Notes: generated by a model not told the origin, from the sequence alone. Shown: positions 1 to 6,549, counted from the first letter of the stretch. The stretch: DNA of 8,185 bases from Chitinophagaceae bacterium (GCA_009996555.1 JAACZX010000091.1:1-8185); one strand, 5' to 3'. Program-made: numbers and translations.

Positions 1-1127
1 TTACTGAGCGGGGTAGTATTACATTGCTTGTAAGACAGGAGCAACGTAACGATGATGAATGTGTGCTCAGTTTCATCGTTCGTGATACAGGTATTGGTAT
101 TCCCGATGAAAGACTTGCCTCCGTTTTCGGAAACTTCGAACAGGCTGCAACAGAAACCGCAAGAAAATATGGCGGTACGGGCCTTGGGTTATCCATTACA
201 CAGCAGTTGTGCCGGTTAATGGGTGGTACTGTTCATGTAACAAGTGAACTCAATAAAGGAACTGAATTTTGTGTAACACTTCCGCTTGTTGTTGTGCATG
301 AAAGTGCCGCAGCAACCAATGTTAAAGTGGTAGAAGATGTTTCTAAGATTGGCGAACTGGGCGGTAAAAAAATATTGGTGGCAGAAGATAATGAGATCAA
401 CCAGAAAGTGATCTTTCATGTGTTGCAACGTGCGGGCATTCATACAACTATTGTAAATAACGGAAAAGAAGCTGTTGATCTTCTTGAAACAGGTGAGCAT
501 TTTGATTTGATCATTCTCGATCTGCAGATGCCATTGATGAATGGTTTCCAGACTGCCACATACATCCGTGAAAAACTTGAATTGTCAACTCCTGTTATTG
601 CTATGACAGCAAGTGCGCTCCGTAATGAAAAAATGCGCTGCTTTGAATTGGGGATGAATGAATATTTGACCAAGCCATTTGTACCTGCTGATCTGTATGC
701 AGCACTCGGACGTTTTTTACTGGCACAACCATTGCAGGTAAAACAGCAACAAAAAAAACCGGTTGAAAGTGAAGCAGTTTTTTATAACCTGTCGCATTTG
801 TATGAAATGGAGGATGCAGAATATTTTTGCGAAGTGTTGCAGCTCTTTCTTTCTACAACACCAGTCATGTTAAGCGAAATACATGAAGCTGTATTGTATG
901 AGAACTGGGAGCAGGTGTATAAAAAAGCACATCGTTTAAAAAGCAGCCTTGGTATTTTGCAGATGAACCTGATGCTTGCCCTGGTAACAACCATTGAACA
1001 ACAGGCAAAAGATGAGAAGCACATTGAGCTGATCCCGGAAGAACTGAAACGGGTAAACGAATTATTTGAACTTGTGCGGCCAATGATTGAAGCTGAGCTT
1101 GAAAAAGCTGTGCAGCTGAATAACTGA
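1..1127 (+). CDS. Hybrid sensor histidine kinase with receiver and HPt domains (5'-truncated by window edge)
   Basis: This is the C-terminal part of a multidomain sensor kinase that passes phosphate along a relay. The frame is open to the left edge: codons before position 24 read TERGSITL, as expected just after the kinase N-box, so the TTG at 24 is not the start. Numbering from the codon at 24, the ATPase domain shows DTGIGIP (21-27, G1 box), the F-box NFEQA (37-41) and GGTGLGLSI (50-58, G2 box). A receiver follows at about 115-230, with acidic pocket E121/D122, phospho-acceptor D166 in LDLQMP, T195 and K217 in TKPF. After a Gln/Lys-rich linker an HPt domain spans about 255-360, with phospho-histidine H303 in KKAHRLKSS. 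This BarA/ArcB-like order lacks only its sensor and DHp parts, which lie upstream of the window. The next gene, 26 bp on, is a lone receiver and the obvious acceptor for the HPt. Confidence 0.93.
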   Translation, partial: TERGSITLLVRQEQRNDDECVLSFIVRDTGIGIPDERLASVFGNFEQAATETARKYGGTGLGLSITQQLCRLMGGTVHVTSELNKGTEFCVTLPLVVVHESAAATNVKVVEDVSKIGELGGKKILVAEDNEINQKVIFHVLQRAGIHTTIVNNGKEAVDLLETGEHFDLIILDLQMPLMNGFQTATYIREKLELSTPVIAMTASALRNEKMRCFELGMNEYLTKPFVPADLYAALGRFLLAQPLQVKQQQKKPVESEAVFYNLSHLYEMEDAEYFCEVLQLFLSTTPVMLSEIHEAVLYENWEQVYKKAHRLKSSLGILQMNLMLALVTTIEQQAKDEKHIELIPEELKRVNELFELVRPMIEAELEKAVQLNN

Positions 1128-1153
1128 AACTATGATAACTAAAATACGAACAA

Positions 1154-1516
1154 ATGAAAATCCTTGTAGCTGAAGACGAGCCGATCATGTTAAAAACAAT
1201 AGCCCTTCGCTTGCGTAAAGATGGGTATGATGTAATTACTGTTGATAACGGGCGTGAAGCAATTGAACAGATCGACCAGCAAAATCCTGACCTCATCATT
1301 ACTGATATTATGATGCCTTACTCTTCCGGTCTTGAAATTGTTGGAAAAGTAAAAGCACCCGGGCAACGGAATATTCCTGTTATTGTATTGAGTGCAATGG
1401 GGCAGGAGAATGTAGTGGTGGAAGCATTTAATCTTGGAGCTGATGATTATATAACAAAACCTTTCAGTCCAAATGAACTTTCAATGCGTGTAAAGCGTCT
1501 TGCAAAAACAGCATAG
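1154..1516 (+). CDS. Single-domain response regulator (receiver only)
   Basis: This 120-residue cytoplasmic protein consists of one CheY-like receiver domain. All key residues are present: acidic pair E7/D8 in VAEDEP, phospho-acceptor D51 in ITDIMMP, S80 in VLSAMG, and K102 in TKPF. It ends directly after the last receiver helix, so there is no DNA-binding, enzymatic or other output domain. The ATG at 1154 places MKILVAEDE exactly where receivers normally begin; an ATG at 1132 is out of frame. It lies 26 bp after the hybrid kinase and is probably co-transcribed with it. The kinase HPt would be its phosphodonor, completing a His-Asp-His-Asp relay. Its output must act through a partner protein; the downstream HEAT-repeat protein is a candidate by position only. 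The family call is secure, the partner is inference. Confidence 0.93.
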   Translation: MKILVAEDEPIMLKTIALRLRKDGYDVITVDNGREAIEQIDQQNPDLIITDIMMPYSSGLEIVGKVKAPGQRNIPVIVLSAMGQENVVVEAFNLGADDYITKPFSPNELSMRVKRLAKTA

Positions 1517-1542
1517 CAAAAGCAACATGTTGTTTGCTTTTG
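1517..1542 (+). terminator. Perfect 9-bp inverted repeat after the receiver gene (possible weak terminator or attenuator)
   Basis: CAAAAGCAA (1517-1525) and TTGCTTTTG (1534-1542) are perfect inverted repeats separated by 8 nt, starting directly after the TAG stop. The inner part, CAACATGTTG (1523-1532), is itself palindromic. The stem is AT-rich and no clean T-tract follows it, so it is at best a weak terminator. It could instead mark an mRNA processing or attenuation point between the signalling genes and the HEAT/glycosyltransferase pair. Confidence 0.35.
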
Positions 1543-1566
1543 AAGCATTGCCTAATTTTATGTTTT

Positions 1567-2697
1567 ATGCAAGTGGTTTCCCTATTCAATTATGTAACAT
1601 TTTTTTTGCTGGATGCAGTTATTGATCCGGTACAACTGCTTGCAATTACGTTGGTTTTTGTTTGCATTATTGCAGGAATGCTTTTTTTTATTCTCCTTTA
1701 TCTTATACGCCGTACAGGACGTAGTATGCGTCGCAGAAGTTTAAGGGAGCAATATAGTAATTGCATCAGTGAGCTTGCTGTTTGCGAAACAAATGATGAA
1801 CTTCAATCTTTTCTTCAGCAACCGGAAACCTTAACAATTACAGCATTGTTGCAGCATGATGCATTTGCCCGCCGTATAATTATTACTGAGCTGCTGAAAA
1901 CAGTAAAAAATATGAGTGGTAATGCTGCTGCCAACGTTTGCTGGTTTTATGAGCAGGCAGGATTGCAGCACGATTCGCTTTTTCGTTTGCAAAAAGGCGC
2001 CTGGCATGTAAAGGCAAGGGCTATCCAGGAGTTAAGTGGTCTTCGTCAGAATAAATACATCGCAAAAATTTACCGGCACACCAATAACTCCAATGAGTTG
2101 GTGCGCAACGAAGCACGTACAGCAGTGATAAAACTTACAGGTTTTGAGGGGTTGCGTTTCTTGGATGTTGCTACGTATCCGCTTACCGAATGGCAGCAGT
2201 TGTGTTTATTACACGAACTGTCTTTGCATAGTAACCGGATATTTGATGGCGTACAGCGTTGGTTGCAATCGCCCAATAGTAGTGTAACAGAGTTTGCTCT
2301 CCGCCTGGTAGAAGTATATCATCTTCATGCCTGTTATCCAAACGTGATTGATTGTTTAAAACATGCTTCCAAACCGGTGCGTAAAAAAGCAATCGCTGCA
2401 TTGAAGGAAATTTATACCCCATCAGCGAATGAAATACTTGTTGAACGATTTGAGTACGAAGACGCGGATGTGCAAATACTGATCCTGCAGTTACTGCAGG
2501 AGTTTGCTACAGAAGCTGAACAGCTTTTCCTGTTGCAGCAGTTAACACATCAGCAGCAGGAAGTTAAAGTTGCTGCAGCAAGAACTGTTTATCATACACA
2601 GCCTGCTGCTGAGCAATTAATTAAACAACGGGTGAATGCAGATGAATATCCATGGACAGTGCTGCTGCCACAATTAAAACAGGAGGTGGCATTATGA
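1567..2697 (+). CDS. Membrane-anchored HEAT-repeat-like protein
   Basis: This 376-residue protein has one N-terminal membrane helix (about 24-47) followed by a strongly basic stretch, RRTGRSMRRRSLR (48-60). By the positive-inside rule the rest should be cytoplasmic. Residues 143-345 or so are alpha-helical with HEAT-like repeats: paired helices and short motifs such as HVKARAIQELSGL (147-159), ELVRNEARTAVIKL (177-190), KPVRKKAIAALKEI (269-282) and QEVKVAAARTVY (331-342). HEAT solenoids bind other proteins; no catalytic motif is visible. I chose the ATG at 1567; an in-frame TTG at 1534 falls inside the preceding hairpin and is unlikely. The stop overlaps the start of the glycosyltransferase gene (ATGA), which suggests translational coupling and a shared task. 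A scaffold linking the upstream receiver to the synthase is an attractive but untested role. Confidence 0.82.
   Translation: MQVVSLFNYVTFFLLDAVIDPVQLLAITLVFVCIIAGMLFFILLYLIRRTGRSMRRRSLREQYSNCISELAVCETNDELQSFLQQPETLTITALLQHDAFARRIIITELLKTVKNMSGNAAANVCWFYEQAGLQHDSLFRLQKGAWHVKARAIQELSGLRQNKYIAKIYRHTNNSNELVRNEARTAVIKLTGFEGLRFLDVATYPLTEWQQLCLLHELSLHSNRIFDGVQRWLQSPNSSVTEFALRLVEVYHLHACYPNVIDCLKHASKPVRKKAIAALKEIYTPSANEILVERFEYEDADVQILILQLLQEFATEAEQLFLLQQLTHQQQEVKVAAARTVYHTQPAAEQLIKQRVNADEYPWTVLLPQLKQEVAL
2681..2687 (+). promoter_or_regulatory. Strong Shine-Dalgarno sequence for the glycosyltransferase gene
   Basis: AGGAGGT lies 6 nt before the ATG at 2694, inside the last codons of the HEAT gene. 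It is the only strong Shine-Dalgarno match before any gene start here. It fixes the glycosyltransferase start at 2694 rather than the in-frame ATG at 2652. Because it is also coding sequence for the HEAT protein, some chance contribution cannot be excluded. Confidence 0.6.
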
Positions 2698-4121
2698 ACT
2701 GGCAGCAATTTCTTGTGGATCTGTTAACATGGTTTATTTTTCTTTATTCGGTTGTGTTGCTGCTGTTCTATATTTTCATTGCCTTTTATTCCATTGGTGA
2801 AACAAGACGTTACATCCGTAAAAGCAGTTTTACCGATTATTCTATTATGGCGGTGTCAGAGCATACACCATCTATCAGTATTCTTGCACCTGCGTATAAT
2901 GAAGGTGCTACCATTATTGAGAATGTACGGTCGTTGTTGAACATTCACTATAATAACATGGAGGTGATTGTGCTGAATGATGGCAGCAAGGACGATTCAA
3001 TGCAAAAGCTGATGGAGGCTTATCAACTTGTGGAAGTGCCTTATGTGTTTACAACTCATATTGCAACAAAACCGGTACGTGCTGTTTACCGAAGCAGCAA
3101 TCCTGTATATAAAAAGTTACTGGTAGTAGATAAGCAGAATGGAGGAAAGGCCGATGCGTTGAATGTGGGTATTAACATCGCATCAAATGATATTCTTGTT
3201 TGTATTGATGTGGATTGTATTCTTGAACAGGATGCCATGTTAAAACTGATCAAACCTTTTCTTGAAGAGAAAGAAAAGCGTGTGATAGCAACAGGAGGCG
3301 TGGTGCGTATTGCCAATTCATGCGAAGTAAAAGATGGAAAGATCGTTGCTGTAAACTTGCCTGAAGATTTTATACCCAGGGTGCAGACATTAGAATACAT
3401 CCGTGCATTTTTGTTGGGCAGAATGGCGTGGAGCAGGTTAAATGGTCTGTTGCTCATCTCCGGCGCATTTGGTGCATTTGATCGTGAGATAGCTATCAAA
3501 GCAGGAGGCTATGATCATAATACTGTTGGTGAAGACATGGAGTTGGTGGTGCGTATGCGCCGTTATATGGAAGAGAAGAAGATTCCTTACAAAGTGGCAT
3601 ACATTCCTGATCCGCTTTGCTGGACAGAAGCACCTGCAAGTTTTAAAATTCTTGGTCGCCAGCGTAACAGGTGGACAAGAGGAACCATTGAAACACTAAA
3701 GTTGCACAGGAAAATGTTCTTTAATCCTTCTTATGGTGTGTTGGGTATGTTGAGTTATCCTTATTGGTTCTTTTTTGAATTTCTTGCACCGCTGATCGAG
3801 TTTATTGGCCTTGTAGCCTTTCTTGTATTTGCTGCACTTGGATTAATGGATTTGTCATTCTTTTTTGCATTGCTCTTTTTCATCCTCAGTTTTGGTTTTC
3901 TCTATTCAGTTTTTGCAATCCTTATGGAAGTACTTACCTATAATCAATACCGTAAACGCAAAGAGATTTTCAAATTAATACTGACTGCATTTTTAGAACC
4001 GTTTATTTTTCATCCCTTTGTTGTATGGAGTGCTGTGCGTGGAAATATTGATCTGTTGCGTAAGAAAAAATCATGGGGCGAAATGACAAGACAAGGATTT
4101 GCAGGGAAAAAGAAAACTTAA
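2694..4121 (+). CDS. Membrane family-2 glycosyltransferase, processive polysaccharide-synthase type
   Basis: This 475-residue inner-membrane protein resembles cellulose, hyaluronan and PgaC-type synthases, which polymerise sugars from nucleotide-sugar donors on the cytoplasmic side. An N-terminal membrane helix (about 11-33) precedes the GT-A catalytic domain. That domain shows PAYNE (66-70), NDGS with D96 (95-98), KQNGGKADALN (147-157), metal-binding DVD (172-174), GED (279-281, predicted general base) and QRNRW (323-327, the Q..RW acceptor motif). Two or more hydrophobic segments fill about 355-412, with another near 430-448, and the tail is Lys-rich. There is no C-terminal PilZ domain, so no c-di-GMP input is evident. 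The start at 2694 overlaps the HEAT stop (ATGA) and has a good Shine-Dalgarno. The neighbouring YaiO-type barrel suggests an exported product; the sugar cannot be read from sequence. Confidence 0.93.
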   Translation: MNWQQFLVDLLTWFIFLYSVVLLLFYIFIAFYSIGETRRYIRKSSFTDYSIMAVSEHTPSISILAPAYNEGATIIENVRSLLNIHYNNMEVIVLNDGSKDDSMQKLMEAYQLVEVPYVFTTHIATKPVRAVYRSSNPVYKKLLVVDKQNGGKADALNVGINIASNDILVCIDVDCILEQDAMLKLIKPFLEEKEKRVIATGGVVRIANSCEVKDGKIVAVNLPEDFIPRVQTLEYIRAFLLGRMAWSRLNGLLLISGAFGAFDREIAIKAGGYDHNTVGEDMELVVRMRRYMEEKKIPYKVAYIPDPLCWTEAPASFKILGRQRNRWTRGTIETLKLHRKMFFNPSYGVLGMLSYPYWFFFEFLAPLIEFIGLVAFLVFAALGLMDLSFFFALLFFILSFGFLYSVFAILMEVLTYNQYRKRKEIFKLILTAFLEPFIFHPFVVWSAVRGNIDLLRKKKSWGEMTRQGFAGKKKT

Positions 4122-4900
4122 AACCTTCTTCCATACCCCACTGAACCGTACAATTGGTTGCCAAATGCAGAAGGTTTGTATTCATCTCTTGAATAACCAA
4201 TTGAAAACAACAGCAGGTTTTTTTGTTTTACCGATGCTCTTACACCTGCAATAACACGGTTTGAATATAATCGTTGATTGGTGGTGAACTGGATATTCCT
4301 TGTTTCATCAGGCGAAACGCCTGTGCCGTATTGCAGCCATACATAATCATTCATTTCACCAAAGTACCTGCGTGCTGTAAATAAGCCTGCAAAGTTGAAG
4401 CCGTTGTTATCGCTCATAAAACTTCTTGCCTGTAAAAACCAGTTACCTGTATAATAACCAATACCTGCCACAGCAATAAGTAAACTTCTGTCAAAATACA
4501 GGTAGCGAAAGCCGCCTTCTACTTCTACAGCTTTAGGGAGATTGACATACAACGAATAACCTGCACGGAACTTGGGAAACACCGGCATGTTTGCTGAATA
4601 ACCAATGCCTGCATAGCTATACACTTTCTTTGAGAATTTAGGATATGCCTCCAGTTCGCCCTGCCAGCCATTTTGCGAAAGACGGTTTGCATAATTCAAG
4701 CGGCCAAGTATAGCTGCCTTCTTTGTTTCATGTTTGTATTCAAGTCCGGTAATATGCCAGTCGCTGGTAAACTGTTTATCAAAATGAAAATACTCGTATT
4801 GAATTGTGAGCGTGTTTTTGAACGGCACACTGTCTGTTTGCTGTGCAGCAGAAAACAATGGCAGAAAGAAGATAATGTATAATGCAAAATAGTTTCTCAT
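4118..4900 (-). CDS. YaiO-family outer-membrane beta-barrel protein
   Basis: The 260-residue product starts with a clear signal peptide (MRNYFALYIIFFLPLFSAAQ, cleavage near residue 20). Alternating aromatic/hydrophobic strands fill the rest, and it ends in Phe (YGRRF) as outer-membrane barrels usually do. Stretches such as NRLSQNGWQGELEAYPKF, YAGIGYSANMPVFPKFRAGY, EGGFRYLYF and ARRYFGEMNDYVWLQYGTG fit my memory of the YaiO barrel domain; no N-terminal TPR region is present. In E. coli yaiO lies close to yaiP, a family-2 glycosyltransferase gene, and the same association occurs here. The gene converges on the glycosyltransferase with stops overlapping by 4 bp, leaving no room for an intergenic terminator. 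It probably acts in export or outer-membrane handling of the polymer; YaiO function is not established, so that role is inferred. Confidence 0.85.
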   Translation of the reverse strand: MRNYFALYIIFFLPLFSAAQQTDSVPFKNTLTIQYEYFHFDKQFTSDWHITGLEYKHETKKAAILGRLNYANRLSQNGWQGELEAYPKFSKKVYSYAGIGYSANMPVFPKFRAGYSLYVNLPKAVEVEGGFRYLYFDRSLLIAVAGIGYYTGNWFLQARSFMSDNNGFNFAGLFTARRYFGEMNDYVWLQYGTGVSPDETRNIQFTTNQRLYSNRVIAGVRASVKQKNLLLFSIGYSRDEYKPSAFGNQLYGSVGYGRRF

Positions 4901-4982
4901 ATACTGATGACGGAATGCATAAAGATAACTGTAATCGGGAAATTGTTTTGTAGTAGGAAATAGTGAATACAGTGACTATGCT
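4901..4982 (-). promoter_or_regulatory. Short intergenic gap, probable promoter region of the YaiO gene
   Basis: The 82-bp gap must carry the YaiO promoter if that gene is not read through from upstream. On the - strand TATCTTTA (4927 to 4920) partly matches the Bacteroidota -7 element TAnnTTTG and sits 19 nt before the start codon. No convincing -33 TTTG is seen at the expected distance, so the element is tentative. No hairpin with a T-tract is evident for the upstream gene. Confidence 0.25.
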
Positions 4983-5705
4983 TTAAAACCGAACAAACCA
5001 GTCGCAGAAATTGCGCCAGAACTCAAACTTGTGGAATGTAAAGACTGAAATATGATAGAGCAGCAGAATGAGTAACACAAAGGGGAATACATTCCATCGT
5101 TTATGCGATCGCCAATCCCAGATGCAAAGACCAATCAGCATCAGATCGGCCAGGAGGAATCCGGCAAAAGGGGCCATCGGGTTGCCTTCAATTGTGGGCA
5201 TATAATCCAGTATGCCTCTGAAATGAATATGTATCAGGCGGTCGGTAACAGGCGTAAACATGGTAAATGCTGTACCAATCATATAACGGGCATGAATAGT
5301 TGATTTTTTGCGGTGATAAATAGCGAGGCCATATAATAGTGCAAATGCAACAAGTGCATTAAAAGCCAGTGCCACAAAAAAGTAATCTATTGTGCCCAAT
5401 TGCGGCAAAGGTGATAGCTGGTATTTTAAAAGATCAAGAGTTGTAAAGATCATGAACGGCACTAACAGATATGATGATTTGCCAACAGTCCGGTGCAGCT
5501 TTGTTTGTTTTTTTCGGATGAGGTAGGGTTGTACGATCAACATCAGGCACCAGAACGTTAGGGCAATGCCATGCAGATGCATCCTGTAATTTTTTTGCTC
5601 AAGCAGTTTGGTGAAATAGGTGACCCAAAAGCCGGCAATCACAAAAAGAAAGAAACCAATAAAATAAAAATGACTTTTCTGGAAAATTGTTTTCTCAAGC
5701 TTCAT
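4983..5705 (-). CDS. Histidine-rich multi-pass membrane protein, function unknown (DUF2306-like)
   Basis: This 240-residue protein has about six or seven predicted membrane helices (near 12-32, 46-63, 77-93, 107-130, 140-155, 180-198 and 206-223). Histidines cluster at helix ends: HLHG (43-46), LHRTVG (70-75), HRKKSTIHARYM (131-142) and HIHF (159-162). The pattern H..G, then Q near the end of the next helix, then LHR..G, and later H.RYMI....F, recalls DUF2306-type predicted membrane proteins. I cannot confirm this without a profile search. Such histidines could bind haem or metal, but nothing here proves it. The ATG at 5705 is the first Met of the frame before the first helix, with no Shine-Dalgarno. 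It is separated by 97 bp from the Crp/Fnr gene upstream and 82 bp from the YaiO gene downstream, so membership in either operon is uncertain. Confidence 0.8.
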   Translation of the reverse strand: MKLEKTIFQKSHFYFIGFFLFVIAGFWVTYFTKLLEQKNYRMHLHGIALTFWCLMLIVQPYLIRKKQTKLHRTVGKSSYLLVPFMIFTTLDLLKYQLSPLPQLGTIDYFFVALAFNALVAFALLYGLAIYHRKKSTIHARYMIGTAFTMFTPVTDRLIHIHFRGILDYMPTIEGNPMAPFAGFLLADLMLIGLCIWDWRSHKRWNVFPFVLLILLLYHISVFTFHKFEFWRNFCDWFVRF

Positions 5706-5736
5706 AACAGTTGGTCGTACAGTTTATACGCTAACT

Positions 5737-5755
5737 GACAAGATACAAATCTGTC
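5737..5755. other. Small imperfect hairpin upstream of the membrane-protein gene
   Basis: GACA (5737-5740) pairs with TGTC (5752-5755), and GAT (5742-5744) with ATC (5749-5751), around an ACAA loop with one bulged A. That gives seven pairs. It lies about 32 bp before the start at 5705 and could be a leader hairpin or a regulator site. It is short and may be due to chance. Confidence 0.2.
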
Positions 5756-5779
5756 TGAGAATAAATAACAGTCTTCTAA

Positions 5780-5798
5780 TTGTTTAAGTAGTTAACAA
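5780..5798. promoter_or_regulatory. Dyad TTGTT-N9-AACAA between the Crp/Fnr and membrane-protein genes
   Basis: The 19-bp segment TTGTTTAAGTAGTTAACAA has 5-bp inverted arms and starts 5 bp beyond the Crp/Fnr stop. The arms begin TTG and end CAA, like Crp/Fnr half-sites. The 9-bp spacing differs from the TTGAT-N4-ATCAA FNR box. It could be an operator for the downstream gene, a weak transcription-end hairpin, or chance. Confidence 0.25.
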
Positions 5799-5802
5799 CG
5801 CA

Positions 5803-6549
5803 TCAGTTTTGTTCCATATACTCATGCAGCAGCGTGGCATTTACGATCTGTGTTTTTTTGCCATCGGTGCTTATTGCGTTTTCAGCAACCAGTTCATTCA
5901 TGATGCGGAATAACGATTCGTATGTTGTGCCTGTGTAAGAAGCAAGATCCTGTCTGCTGATGGAAAGATGAATGTAACCATCCTTGTCTTTCCCGAATTT
6001 TTTTTCCAGGTAAAGCAAAGCATTGGCAATACGGCCTTTTACATTCATGTGGGCCAGGTTGCGCATACGCTTCTCTGATTCTTTCAGCTCTGCAGCAAAA
6101 AACATCAACAGGTTGTATTGAAAATCGGGATTGGTGCGGAGTGTACTGTTAAAAAAAGAAAGATCAATATAGCAAACATCTGTTGGCTCCATAGCAGTGC
6201 CAGAAACGGGATAAAATTCATCATCACCCAATCCACGATGGCCAACAATATCGCCATCTTTTGCAATGCGTAGAATCAGTTCTTTGTCGTTACCCCAGCG
6301 TTTGTGCACTTTCACCAATCCTTTATTAATAAAGTACATGCCTGTCACTTTTTCTCCTTCCGTAAAAAGCTGTTCTCCTTTTTTAAAGTGAAAACTTTTT
6401 CTGTTGGTATCAAGTGCTGGCAGCCAGTCTGGCTGGCATTGTCTGCACATGCTGCAACTTTTCAGATCGCAATTCTTTTTGTTAAGCTTCATGGCCGGTT
6501 GTGTGTTTGCTGTTGCAAAATAACAGCAAACGGGCTCACAGAGCAGCAT
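5803..6549 (-). CDS. Crp/Fnr-family transcriptional regulator with FNR-like cysteine cluster
   Basis: This 248-residue regulator has a cyclic-nucleotide-binding-like beta-roll (about 52-140; HFKKGEQLFTEGEKVTGMYFINKGLVKV at 54-81 shows the fold), a dimerisation helix (about 142-168) and a C-terminal winged helix. The HTH is SISRQDLASYTGTTYESLFRIMNEL (196-220); E211 and R215 match the DNA-reading E209 and R213 of E. coli FNR, with F214 in place of S212. Four cysteines, C27, C32, C35 and C38, precede the roll, and C126 in DVCYID aligns with FNR C122. An oxygen- or NO-sensing Fe-S cluster is therefore plausible. The first ATG (6549) overlaps the sumT stop as TAATG. An alternative ATG at 6492 (MKLNKKNCDLKSC, 229 residues) keeps all five of these cysteines and looks more like the homologue N-termini I remember, so the start is open. 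It is probably co-transcribed with sumT and may regulate nitrite assimilation. Confidence 0.9.
   Translation of the reverse strand: MLLCEPVCCYFATANTQPAMKLNKKNCDLKSCSMCRQCQPDWLPALDTNRKSFHFKKGEQLFTEGEKVTGMYFINKGLVKVHKRWGNDKELILRIAKDGDIVGHRGLGDDEFYPVSGTAMEPTDVCYIDLSFFNSTLRTNPDFQYNLLMFFAAELKESEKRMRNLAHMNVKGRIANALLYLEKKFGKDKDGYIHLSISRQDLASYTGTTYESLFRIMNELVAENAISTDGKKTQIVNATLLHEYMEQN

Noticed and set aside
24..26. TTG as start codon of the histidine kinase
   Set aside because: The frame continues to the left edge with kinase-like residues (TERGSITL) and the ATPase domain would be cut; the gene is simply truncated by the window.
865..1299. 144-codon open frame on the - strand
   Set aside because: It is antisense to the HPt end and the receiver gene, with Ser/Cys/Arg-rich low-quality translation and no recognisable domain.
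1534..1566. TTG-initiated N-terminal extension of the HEAT protein
   Set aside because: The TTG lies in the arm of a perfect hairpin, and the ATG at 1567 gives a sensible membrane-anchor N-terminus.
2652..2693. Upstream in-frame ATG for the glycosyltransferase
   Set aside because: It would add 14 non-conserved-looking residues and a 46-bp overlap; the ATG at 2694 has a strong Shine-Dalgarno and the typical ATGA overlap.
3086..3499. 137-codon open frame on the - strand
   Set aside because: It lies wholly antisense to the conserved catalytic core of the glycosyltransferase and its translation has no domain-like pattern.
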